A stretch of DNA of 64,000 bases from Entrophospora sp. SA101. Its lineage: Eukaryota > Glomeromycota > Glomeromycetes > Entrophosporales > Entrophosporaceae. The notes under the pieces are model-generated. The model was given only the letters and a program-made list of their open reading frames with translations, made no database searches and was not told the origin of the DNA. Location of the stretch: the NCBI GenBank assembly GCA_958430865.1, contig CAUDNR010001835.1, positions 4,470 to 68,469 of the forward strand, given 5' to 3'. Positions 51,783 through 62,117 of this stretch are shown here, piece after piece. Position numbers and translations under genes: made by a program. How positions within the stretch are numbered: the first letter of the stretch is position 1; each line of letters opens with the position of its first letter.

Positions 51783-52137
51783 ATTAAATACATGATATAA
51801 TGCGGTTACATCACGGGTTACTATGTTTTTTGTGGCTTTCCTTTACTGAATTAATGTTCTGGAAATTGTATCAACCAATGAGATCTTGGATCATTTATCA
51901 CTTTCTTTTTATTTGTATTATTAAAGTAAAGGCGATCGCGTAAACAAAACTTTGAATAAGAATAACGTATAAATGTATATGTTGTTTATGAAGTTTGTAA
52001 CCAATTAATTTATGAGTGATATTAGCGACATTAATATGGCGATAAATTAACTTATTAAATAATAAATTAACTACTATAAGAAATAATAACCAAACTCATT
52101 GTGATGTCTTTACTTCATAATAAAAAAACTTTTCTAG

Positions 52138-53386
52138 TTATTCTTGAACTTCAGAATTTTTCTTTTCTTTTTGATTGAGATTTCTCCTATCATTACTCAT
52201 GGTTACTGTATTATCACCAAGTTCTTCTTTAAGACTATTTTCATGACAACGTCGAGAATCTATCCAATTAAGTAAATAATATAGAATTATTATCACAACA
52301 TCACAAACAAGCACTGATACGTATGTGAATGATGCTAATAGATCAAACGGTGGTGGTCGAAATACTAAAAAAAAAAAAATTATTAGCCAAGCAGAACATT
52401 TTTTCTTTACACATAATTTTATTTTACTTCAATGATTACCTAAACTCACAATAGAGAACACAGATCCCAACATGTCAATAGTTAAGAAAATAAGTGAAAC
52501 ACCTCTTACTAATTTAATCCCTATTTTTTATTGAGAAGAAAACTTAATGATATTGTAATTTAGCGAAAAAACAAAAGCAAATTGTCTTATTGAATATTCA
52601 CATGACTTACGATAAATTTCTATAAATTGCATCATAAACCCACTGGTTAATAAGACAACAGATAAGATTCCAACTAAAACTTCTGGCCATTTTACATTAT
52701 GTTTATTGGATTCCTGTATAGATGATGATGAGAAATTAAAACCTCATGTATGTGTGTTTTTTAATGTCTCTAATAAGTCAACAAAATGATTTTTACTCTA
52801 ATTCCAAATATACCAGCAACTTGAATTCCACCTAAAATCAAACTTCCAACAACATAAAACATAACGATTTTCAATTTTCTTCCGATAAATATTTTTGATT
52901 GATCATAATACAAACATTGAGCATAACAAAGGAAACTTATCATCAGAAATAATTGTGGTTGAAGTATTAATGGTATTGATAAATCCAACACTACTGAATA
53001 TATCCCAAACATCAAACCCGATATTGTCTAAGTAAAATTTTTTTAGTATAAATGTATATATTATTTTCAATCAATAATTGCTTTATGATATTTACCCATA
53101 ATAACATCATTAAAGGTGATAAACCTTTATTATTTCATTTATTAGATCTATGTTAATATTTAAAATTCCCAATTACTAGATCATAATAATGAAATCCTAC
53201 CTTTTGTATTCTTATTATGCCAATTCTTGTATGCTAACATAATAATGACATTTAATATCATAAACATTTGAAATATAGTGATAAATAATCCAATAATAAA
53301 AACAAACCCTGAGGTGCCAGTTGAAAAGACCAAAATATAGTTCCTATCAATCCAAATACATTTTCCAAAATAAATGGAGTGCTCAT
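52138..53386 (-). CDS. PQ-loop repeat membrane protein, third copy
   Basis: Complete. Same seven exons as 3263-4511. Confidence 0.85.
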
Positions 53387-54347
53387 GTTTTTTTTAATTT
53401 TTCAATTAATTCACTTATAAATTCACTTGTAAATTTCAAAAATCGTTGTTTTACAATGGACAAAAAATTTATTATGAATATTGTATCACACGGATTAAAA
53501 TTTAGTCATCACCAATAAAGATGGCTCCTCGATTAATTGCGACTAGTTGCAACTAATTCGGCATATAAAGTTGAATTGCTAATCGCGGTTCCCATCTTTA
53601 AATTACAAGACCATATTAACAGAATTTTTTTAGATTATAATCAATGGTGATCGCTAAAAAAATTAGGTACAGTCGGTCATACAGCTCGAGTCATCATCTA
53701 AATAGCAAAATTTCTCAAATTTTAGAATATCATTTCTAATTCAGGAAATAAAAATTTCTTAAATAGGGAATGATACTCTCCTAAAAAATTGAAGATCATC
53801 CCTTAATAGTTAACGATAGAAAGTTACTAATATTCAAGCCACCATAACTTTTAAGTAATAAATATTTTACATCAAACTTTTCATAGAATTTAAAACTATG
53901 AAGAGTTTGAGTCCAAAAGTGCTGTGTGTCCATATGATGACTTCAAAAATATTTGAATAAAATTGGTCGGTTTTAGATGACTTGAGCTATACCCGTCTAT
54001 TTGTATACTTTTGGGAGTATATGAGTTTGTTTGTATGCAAATAGACAGAGTACGTTATCACGTGTTTATCCAATGTATAGTTAATAAAGTATTAAATTTA
54101 TTCTCTCAATATTATCATCTCAAATTTGTTTAAAAAGCAAAGTGATCTGAAAAAATTATTACATATTTCGTTTTTACATGTATTTCATAAAATTTGTTCA
54201 TAATCCCTAAAATATTAACCAATATATTTCAGCGACAAAAACGTAAATGAAAAAGGCTTTCAGAATTGGGTTGGATCTGTTGGCTCTATGAAAATAGGTT
54301 AGAGTTTCTATTCGAATAAATCAAACAATTTGAGTAAAATGGATACA

Positions 54348-54474
54348 CAGTGAGTCTCGGTTTAACAGACATGTTGGTTCCAGGAAATTTATCCGCTAAA
54401 CCGAGAAGCGAAACATGATAAAATCACGTGTTATAAATTAAATACGTACAAATTTTAATATAAAAAAAAATAAC
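54348..54474. mobile_element. Pogo-like left end, third copy
   Basis: Matches 5473-5599 and is cut by the hAT MITE. The right part, present in the first two copies, is missing here. Confidence 0.5.
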
Positions 54475-54861
54475 TAGTGATGGGCGTAAAAATTATTTTG
54501 AAAAATGACCAAGTTATTTAAGTACTTAATAACTCTATTATTAAGTGTTAAAAACACAAACATGCAGATCTCTTATTGGTAGCAAATCTGTCTGTTTAAT
54601 CAAATATTAATTTGATAAACAAGTTAATAATTAATTTAGTACTGTGCATAAAATTCAGTGTGCAGAGTGTGCATGCTAACCAAATCTGCTGAATTTGGTT
54701 AGCACAGCACATTCCACATGCTGAATTCTATACACTGGGATTGATTGACAAAATGGATCTTTTGGATTAATAACTCTCACTCAGAGTGCAACGTTTAATA
54801 AGTGGTTATTAACTATTAATAACTTGGAGTTATAAGTGTAGGGTTAAAAATTCCCATCACT
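54475..54861. mobile_element. hAT-type MITE at the block C divergence point
   Basis: Left end as at 5600. The right end cccatcact is followed by gcctacat, which does not match the left flank aaaataac, so no target duplication exists at this copy. It also carries two small differences in its last 45 bases. Confidence 0.8.
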
Positions 54862-55667
54862 GCCTACATAGGTTTATGTATGATTTATTTTCCTGATAGA
54901 ATTTATACTTTTAGATTACATAACTACTCCAATTATCCTATGTGAATTGAAGTTATTGAGTAATTAGAAAGTTACAAACCAGGGAAATAAAATAAAATGT
55001 AACATCACATAATATAAGTAGTACAATGGTGGACTAATTTGCTAAACTTTGAACCTGAAATTCTTGGGTTCACTTGTTGAGTATGTCTCATATATAAATA
55101 TGAAACAATAAAATATAAATCTAAATGTGATAATAACATGGGCAATGCCACCACTTAATGAAGAATTTAGAAAAAATTTTCCTTTATCCAAGAATTAAAT
55201 TTGGATTTGATGGCTAGCACATTTCTTCTTTAATGTAATGTCATCATTTACATATCTCATAAGGAAAAGTAGGTCAAAATTTCCCAATGTTCAAGTCAAT
55301 CACTCTAAATTTGGAACAAGACAAAATATAATTTTGGAAAAACAATTAACAATGTAATTGAATGTATTTTATAATATAAAAGAGGACTGTATTAGAGGTT
55401 ATATATAAGGATGTTTGTATTTTTAGTTGGAGGTTTGTGGAATCTCCATACCTTGTCTCAAAATAATTGATTCAAGTATTATCTGTGTCCCACAAAATCC
55501 AAGGTATTTTTGGTTTTAAAAATAATCCGCTTATTTATTATGCAATAATAGCTCACATTCACTTCCTGTTTTACAATTAAAAAAAGGCAATTGCAACACG
55601 CCAATTAAAATTAAAATTATTATTCTTTTTTTGGTAAAAATTTTCCCAGTCTAGATATTTGCATATA
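54862..55667. other. Intergenic region, no gene seen
   Basis: AT-rich, with frames broken at short intervals. Nothing recognised. Confidence 0.5.
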
Positions 55668-56437
55668 CACTCACCTACCGACCACCTGAGTTGTGTAATG
55701 TCAAACGAAAAGAGTCCTTACTAAAAAGGCAACCTTTTCTTAAATAAAACCTTTCTTAATTTACTAAGTAGACCTGTACTTGATATCAAAATCTCTAAAT
55801 TACAAAAACTTTGAAAGGTTTGGTATGTTATTAATGGAAACATTAGTCCAAAAAAGCAAATTTTCAATCGGAATCTTTAATGTAATAAAAGGTCAAATTT
55901 CTTTGTTGTGATGTATATTATTTCATTAATAAAACGTGCTCAGCGTAATGAATTACATATATCTACAATACAGTGTCGGCATAAATTAGTTCGTGAAAGG
56001 GGTTTAAAAAAGTATCCGACCACTCGTAATTTTATAAAACACTTAATAAAGTTGACAAAATGAAAATTAAGGTTTTACGTTTTGTGTCAATACTTGATCA
56101 AATTTTCTCAAATTTTAACCATATACAATTCAAGTTATTTTAAGCGGACTTAATTAATGACATAATCCACGATTCAACAGTTTTGAACTTTTTTACTAAG
56201 CTCAAAGTTTTCATAAAAATCACGAAATTTTTTTGTCTAATTTAAAATTTTCATCCTAAATTCATTATTAATGCAAACTCGACGAGACTTTAGGTTTATA
56301 TGCAAATTAACTTTGAAATCATGTTTACTTAATGCATCGGTCCCGGTTGGTTAATAAAATTTTGAACTGCGTGAGGTATAAGTTTCCCAATTATTAAAAT
56401 GATCATCAGGTGGTCGGATATTTATGGTAGGTGAGTG
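55668..56437. mobile_element. Probable Tc1-like element, about 770 bp, degenerate
   Basis: The left end cactcacctaccgaccacct and, inverted, the right end cactcacctacc then (after a 12-base insertion) ccgaccacctga are related. TA precedes the left end but not the right. An internal 'cagtgtcggcataaatt...ccgaccactcg' segment (55973-56026) looks like a second, related terminus, so this may be a composite. No coding frame. Confidence 0.5.
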
Positions 56438-56453
56438 TTCAAGTTTATTCATT

Positions 56454-56786
56454 ATGGAAAAAGGAATGGCTCAAAGAAAGAAGAACATTAGATGGACATT
56501 TCATTGTTTGGCAAATCGCTGGAGATAATATTCTCCAGATCAACAGCCATCCAGTTCCACATATTATCCCGTGTATCCTGGTCAAATTGGCATAAATTTA
56601 AGGTATGCGTCACTGCAAGTCATGATCAAAGATTTTTTATGAACCTGGAATGAACCTATTAGGAAATTGTATGTTGAATCACCTGACGTTGAATCAAAAC
56701 TTGATATATATACTTGTATTCTTTCTTTAATGCTTGATAAATTACTTATTACTGCAACAGGTGATACACAAACAACTACATATTAA
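56454..56786 (+). pseudogene. Unrecognised gene remnant with two in-frame stops
   Basis: One frame from ATG at 56454 reads MEKGMAQRKKNIRWTFHCLA, a stop, then SPDQQPSSSTYYPVYPGQIG and INLRYASLQVMIKDFL, a stop, then TWNEPIRKLYVESPDVESKL and DIYTCILSLMLDKLLITATG, ending at TAA 56784-56786. The steady protein-like reading on both sides of the stops suggests a decayed gene. The family is not known to me. It starts just after an inverted-repeat element. Confidence 0.4.
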
Positions 56787-56819
56787 TATTAAATTAAAAT
56801 ATACATCCATTCTTGTATA

Positions 56820-56952
56820 CAGTCAAACCTCGTTTCATACATAAGCAAATTGTATTTTAAAATTCATTATACCAAATTACCAATCGCGTGTTTCAACGAA
56901 TTTTATATGTGAAGCGAAAATTTTAAAGATTCATTGAAACGAGGTTTGGCTG
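56820..56952. mobile_element. Pogo/Tc1-type MITE, 133 bp
   Basis: Inverted ends cagtcaaacctcgtttcat / atTgaaacgaggtttggctg (one or two mismatches) with TA on both sides (56818-56819 and 56953-56954). The short body has no coding frame. Confidence 0.8.
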
Positions 56953-57837
56953 TATCTATAATTTTACGCACTATTTTTTATTTAATTAACAATTCTTTGG
57001 ATATAAATAAATTGAATAAATATTTTTCGAAAAACACTTATTCTTGTGATTATTCTTTGTAATACATTATATGATAATGTGGTATTCATTATAATTATTG
57101 ATTCATCCGTTCATCTGTCATTTACATTTACTATTAATAATCCACCATCTGGTCATGAAATCTATCAGATCGGATCAGCCGTTGGATTGAACAGATAATA
57201 ATAACAAAACATTATCATATATATATATTATAGCAATAGCAATAATTTTATAATAATCCATAAATTTAGTTTAATGTGTAAAGCTCGGAACCCTTCGTTT
57301 CGGGACCAATTTTTCTCTGCTTATTAATAAAATATGTAAACAAAAAGCAGTAGATAAATTAAAAGGTATTATTTAAAAGCCCAAAATACTTTATATAACC
57401 TAAAATTCCAAAAGTTTAAAGGCAAAGTAAAGAAGGACGATTTTTACAATTTTTGATTAGTTAGTTTTCTGCAAATTGAATTTAAAACTACACAATTTAC
57501 TATTTTCATTCTCAGCACGCAAGGCCCGTCCACTTGGCGGTTTTGACCATTTCATTTTTAAACTCAAAAAAAAAACGCGACGCGTTCGAGCAATAAATTT
57601 GTGCATTTCAAAGACGAAGTGCAAAAAACGCGGTGTAAAAAAAGATTATCAATTATAGTTGCCAAAATTGATAGTTTGACCTTTGTTTTTGGAAAATTTA
57701 TGACGATCAAAACGAATTTTTTTGTAAAGCCATCCACCAATAATAATAAGGTTTCTATTCGAACAAGGTTTATTCGAATTATTATTATATTATTTTTATT
57801 CGTTATGAATTTGAGCATTCAAATTACATTGAAAGTT
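56953..57837. other. Intergenic region, no supported gene
   Basis: Contains gatcggatcagcc-type dyads near 57168 and a GC-richer patch at 57510-57640 (gcacgcaaggcccgtccacttgg; aacgcgacgcgttcg). Frames here overlap on both strands without motifs. The patch may be a fragment of a mobile element. Confidence 0.4.
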
Positions 57838-58163
57838 TATTCGAATAAAACTAATGATTCGAATAAAATGAATGATTTGAATAAAATGGATAATTTGAAT
57901 AAAACGAATGAATTCGAATAAAAAGAATAATTCGAATAAAAACGAGTGATTCGAATAAAAACAACGATTCGAATAAAAACGAATGATTCGAAAAAAAAAC
58001 GAACGATTTGAATAAAACAATGATTCAAATAAAACGTATAATTCGAATAAAATGAATGATTCGAATAAAATGAATGATTCGAATAGAAACGAATGATCCA
58101 ATAAAACGAATGATTCGAATAAAATGAATGATTCGAATAAAATTAATTCGAATAAAATAAGAT
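57838..58163. repeat. Minisatellite of TTCGAA-centred units
   Basis: About 18 diverged units of the form gattcgaataaaaYgaat, 16-18 bp each. Most carry the palindrome attcgaat. Long frames on both strands are products of the repeat. Confidence 0.9.
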
Positions 58164-58462
58164 ATGCACATTGCTAATCCAATCCAATTAAAATTTTTTT
58201 TTCTTTATCAATCTATTTTTCCTTCGTAGTCCTTGTATATTAGTATGATAATACATAATAGTAACAGAAGTAATTGGCAATTTTTTTCTTTTCTTTTCTT
58301 AAATCATAGTACTACCAACCATAATAGTAGTAATATAGATTATAAGTATATATAATATTGAAGGAAATAAGACCTTATTTATAATTTTCAAAATTCTAAC
58401 AATAACAATAATAAAATAGAATTTGTTGCATCAAGCTGTGAATTAACATTTTATATTTTATA

Positions 58463-58584
58463 AATGAATAAAACGAGTAATTCGAATAAAACGAATAAAA
58501 TGAATAAAACGAATCATTCGAATATAAAGAATAAAACGAATATACGAATAATTCGAATATAACGAATAATCGGATAAAATGAAT
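58463..58584. repeat. Second patch of the TTCGAA minisatellite
   Basis: About six to eight further units (attcgaataaaacgaata and variants), separated from the first patch by 300 bp of unique sequence. Confidence 0.85.
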
Positions 58585-58979
58585 TAATATTTAATATTAA
58601 GATCAAGTTGTATTACGAATAAGAATTTGTATTACGAGTAGTAACTACCAATCTAAGTATGATCGATTTTTGTGTGGATATCCGAATTGATCATCCACGA
58701 ATCGCATCAGTTCACTACTGTGCTATCCCAGGGTCATTCTTAAATTCATTCTGCCAGAAACATCCTTAAAATTTTCCTTGAGTTGGCTACCAATTAAAGA
58801 AGGTCAGGGTGTTTCGCTCAAAAACATAAATAGCTGCTGTTATTGGTTTTGCTGATAGTAGTTTTAGTGTAACCTTGTTATAAATATCAAACTCTCTCCA
58901 AACTTTCTCTAACCTTCTTTCTTCTCTCTCTCTCTTTTCAAATTCATCTGTTAAAAAAAACCAATTTTTGTACTAAAAA
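58585..58979. promoter_or_regulatory. Upstream region of the GIY-YIG gene
   Basis: Includes a pyrimidine tract (tttcttctctctctctctttt) ending about 35 bases before the ATG, which may mark the transcript start region. No named motif. Confidence 0.35.
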
Positions 58980-59809
58980 ATGAGTAATACTTCTAGAGTT
59001 GAAACTTTAACTCGAAATTGGTGTGTTTATATTCTTTACAATACCAATAGAACAAAAGTACATGTTGGAAGTACTTATGACCTTAAGGTAATAATAACAA
59101 TGATATCACAAATAGAATGATAAATCTTATTTTGATAAAATTACTAGAGATTAAATATATATATTATTTATAATTAATTAATTAATAATATCAACAAATA
59201 CCTTCTAATATTAAATTTTCATCATCAATCACATCAATATTCAAAATAACAATTCCACCACCACCACATTATTACCGCCATTTTTATTATTTTTATTGTT
59301 ATGTTTATTGTTATCGTTAGGACCGACTACGTAAACATAACCGTTTGGCAAGTGGTGGTATAAATTGGTCGCCTGTTTTGGCTATCACTGGGTTTCATTC
59401 GGATAGAGAAGCAACAAAATTTGAATCAAATGTTAGAATATTAGCCAAAAAAAGAGAATTTTCTGAATATGCATCATTGTATGCTGGCAGCTGTCCAGCA
59501 GTTGTTGTCAAACGTATATTAGCGATCAGATGTTTACTATGTGAATATGATTCTTGGTGGAAAGTTCCTTGTGGCAAAAAAAGACGTGAATATGTTTTAC
59601 ATTGGGGTACATATATGGATATAGATTCTAGACAATTAGAAGTTTTACAGAATTGTCCTTGGTCAAGAATTGATCGCGTGGTTAGACATATTAAAATGGA
59701 TCCGGTGGCAAATGAATCAACTATCACTTCAAACAAGAATAAAGTCATGCCCAGATCATCTGGTTCATCCAGCTCATCAGTCTCTAAAAGAAAGAACTTT
59801 CGAAAATGA
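58980..59809 (+). CDS. GIY-YIG domain nuclease-like protein
   Basis: Two exons (58980-59087 and 59321-59809) give 198 residues. Residues 14-45 read WCVYILYN, then KVHVGSTYDL, then DRLRKHN, which fits the GIY-YIG core: the first motif is VYI (Tyr17), the second is HVG with His28 in place of Tyr, and the Arg helix has Arg38/Arg40. Glu71 in TKFESNV is at the place of the metal-binding catalytic Glu. A region to about residue 150 (LLCEYDSWWKVPCGKKRREY) and a Ser/Lys-rich tail follow. GIY-YIG proteins cut DNA in repair, recombination or mobile introns. The length is close to that of compact stand-alone members, and there is no SLX1-type zinc finger. The unusual His may lower or change activity. 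Confidence 0.8.
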
Positions 59810-60326
59810 TAATTGTATTTTTTAACAAATAATCAAAAGTTCAAAGAACTGGAAGATAATTTTATAATTTTATTTTAATTAAACAAACTACAGTACTTTC
59901 TTATTTTTCTTAACTTTTAGCTTTGCTTAAAACACTATATTTTTAAAAATTTACAATAATATGTTTAATTCATTAATTTGTTATCTTGCTTCTTGATCTT
60001 TTTTTTTCTTATAGAATAAAATCATAATAAAACTTTCCTGAAAAAAATTTTATAAATATCTGTGCATATACTCAATAATGACTTGTGTACAATTTGACGA
60101 AAGAAAAGTTTTTATATGATTTCTTCCCTATAATGTAAAAAATAGCGAGAAGGGAAGGCGAGATTAGATGATTCATTTATATAGATCAAAAGAACAATCT
60201 TGTTGTTAATTAGATATTGGTGATGTTTACAAACATTCAAAACATAAGAATATCTATCTATCTATATAATGTTTAAAAAATAATAAAAATTGCAGATCTA
60301 TTTTTTCTATTTTAATTTTTGTAATT
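59810..60326. other. Intergenic region between two nuclease-type genes
   Basis: 3' flank of the GIY-YIG gene and promoter of the MBD4-like gene. A (tcta)n tract lies near 60251-60268. Nothing else seen. Confidence 0.5.
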
Positions 60327-61321
60327 ATGAAAACTAAGAAAACACAAACAATCAAACAAACTGATACAATTAGTCCATATTTCTCATATACGAAACCCAC
60401 AGCATTGAATGACGAAGAGGAGGAAAAGAAGAAAGCTACTTTTGTGATAAGAAATTCATCACCATCATTATCATCAATTAACGGCAAGAAAAGGAAAAAA
60501 CATACCGGAATGATATCAGAATTTTTCAAATCTACCAATTTCAACACCAATAACAATCATCGATTATTAGAATGGTTTTTTGATAGCGAAGATGAGGAGG
60601 AGCAAGAAAAAGAACTGTTATTAGCGTTTAATCCTTCATATGATTTAAATAAAATTGTAAAGAATTGGAAATTAATAATGGATTATGATGAATTTTCAAA
60701 TTTAAAGCCCATCAATTTCACGCCAAAGTATATCCCGATGACTTCACCATATAATCTTGTTCAAGAACAACTTTATTGTGATCCTTGGAAGGTCTTTGAT
60801 ATAATATTAATTATTATACTAATAATAATAAATAATAATAATTATTATTATATCTAACATTAATAGCTTTTAATCGCAACAATGTTTTTGAATAAAACAA
60901 GAGGATCTCAAGCAACACCATTATTATGGAAATTTCTAGAAGAGTATCCAACACCATATAAAGCAATTAAAGCTGATGTAAATGAACTCGTAAATTTATT
61001 GAGACCATTAGGACTTCAGTATGTCTAAATGATTTTAAAGAATTATAAGATTTGTTATTAATGATTGAATCATGCTCACGTAATATCAAATATTTTCAAT
61101 ATAGAAATATTCGTGCTATAAGAATTATAAAATTTTCATGTTCATATTTATTAAATCCTAATTTTTCTACACCAAAAGAATTATTCGGTATGGGACAATA
61201 TGCCGAAGATAGTTGGAAATTATTTTGTGGTGAGAAAGATAATGCCTGGAAAACCATCGAGCCAGAAGACAAAATCTTAAAGATGTACGTCGATTGGCGT
61301 AGAGAACAACACAATAATTAA
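60327..61321 (+). CDS. MBD4: MBD4-type HhH-GPD DNA glycosylase
   Basis: Three exons (60327-60791, 60867-61018, 61105-61321) give 277 residues. The glycosylase domain covers about 132-277: SPYNLVQEQLYCDPWKLLIA, then TMFLNKTRGSQATPLLWKFL, LLRPLGLQNIRAIRIIKFS, the helix-hairpin-helix ELFGMGQYAEDSWKLFC (231-247) and EPEDKILKMYVDWRREQ. Asp261 is at the place of the catalytic Asp of MBD4. Family knowledge: removes T or U from mismatches with G, mainly those made by deamination of 5-methylcytosine. No methyl-CpG-binding domain is present. The N-terminus is disordered, with GKKRKK (53-58, nuclear-signal-like) and two I-x-x-(Y/F)-F segments, ISPYF (15-19) and ISEFF (63-67). The protein is about half the length of the human one. 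Confidence 0.9.
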
Positions 61322-61551
61322 ATTTTGTAGATCTTTGACGTGTTATTTTCAAAATATATTTTTGTCACTCTTTTTTAACACGGGTTGAATCGAAAATTTT
61401 TTTTAGTTTACGATATTTTTTTAATATTTTCTTTAAAAATGTCTGGGATTTGTTTGTATAGACTTGCCGAAGAACCCGAAGAACGTAGAAACATCATCCG
61501 TTTATATGTCAAAGAATTTTTTTTTGTGTTTAGTCTTTGATTTTCATTTTG
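61322..61551. other. Short region downstream of the glycosylase gene
   Basis: A small frame at 61439-61543 (MSGICLYRLAEEPEERRN...) is protein-like but too short to support. Confidence 0.3.
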
Positions 61552-61869
61552 CTAAAAATTCAAGAGATTCTGTTTTTTGATAAGAGATTCTATGTCAGGC
61601 CAATGAATCCCAAAAGAAGGTGCTAGAGTTTGAAATAGTAATGGTAATAGTAGATATTGTAATTGATTTGTTATCATCATCTTTATATTAATTGATAGAT
61701 ATGATACTTTGTGAAAATGGGCTTTACAAGTTGATAATTTTTTTTTTCCTGAAGGTAAAATATTTATATTGTGAATAATAATTTTAACATCCGTATATAT
61801 TGATTGGCAGGTACACAAAAAACTTTTAGATGCTAAAAGTCCTGATTTACTAATATCTCTTATACATAT
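61552..61869 (-). CDS. Candidate exon of an unrecognised minus-strand gene
   Basis: After an acceptor (tatataag) near 61868, a frame reads DISKSGLLASKSFLCTCQSI, YTDVKIIIHNINILPSGKKK and QLQYLLLPLLFQTLAPSFGI, then HWPDIESLIKKQN and a stop. The Leu-rich helical look fits an ARM/HEAT-type protein. It may be the end of a different gene from the one at 63013-64000, or a relic. No upstream exon was found. Confidence 0.3.
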   Translation of the reverse strand: MCIRDISKSGLLASKSFLCTCQSIYTDVKIIIHNINILPSGKKKLSTCKAHFHKVSYLSINIKMMITNQLQYLLLPLLFQTLAPSFGIHWPDIESLIKKQNLLNF

Positions 61870-62016
61870 ATATATATATATATTAAGCCTTTTTCTTTTT
61901 CTTTTTTTGACTTAAACAGAACAAATGCTGAATATGAAAATAAAGTAAGACAAAATCCAACATAAAAATAATTTTACTATTATTAATTATTAAGTATGAG
62001 AATAGATTACTATTAT

Positions 62017-62117
62017 CAGGGTTGACATTGTCCAATGTCCAACAGTTATCAGTTTGACACAGGCATTGGATATGCATTAGACATGTCCAACATATTTTCC
62101 ACGAGGCGCCAACCCTG
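62017..62117. mobile_element. Small MITE, 101 bp
   Basis: Ends cagggttgac / and, inverted, cagggttggc. The flanks share attat on both sides (62012-62016 and 62118-62122). hAT-like ends of this form are common, but the duplication is shorter than 8 bp, so the superfamily is uncertain. Confidence 0.5.

Larger units (their letters stand above)
49477..54861. repeat. Third copy of bases 602-5987
   Basis: Offset +48,875. No difference seen up to about 54819. Then, inside the hAT MITE, one substitution (g to a at 54820) and a one-base deletion appear, and past 54861 the sequence is unrelated to the other blocks. Confidence 0.93.

Noticed and set aside
57796..58101. Open frame of 101 codons rich in Phe and Ser
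   Set aside because: It is a translation of the TTCGAA minisatellite; the repeat itself keeps the frame open.
57838..58163. Possible CRISPR-like array
   Set aside because: Units are contiguous, without unique spacers, and the context is eukaryotic.
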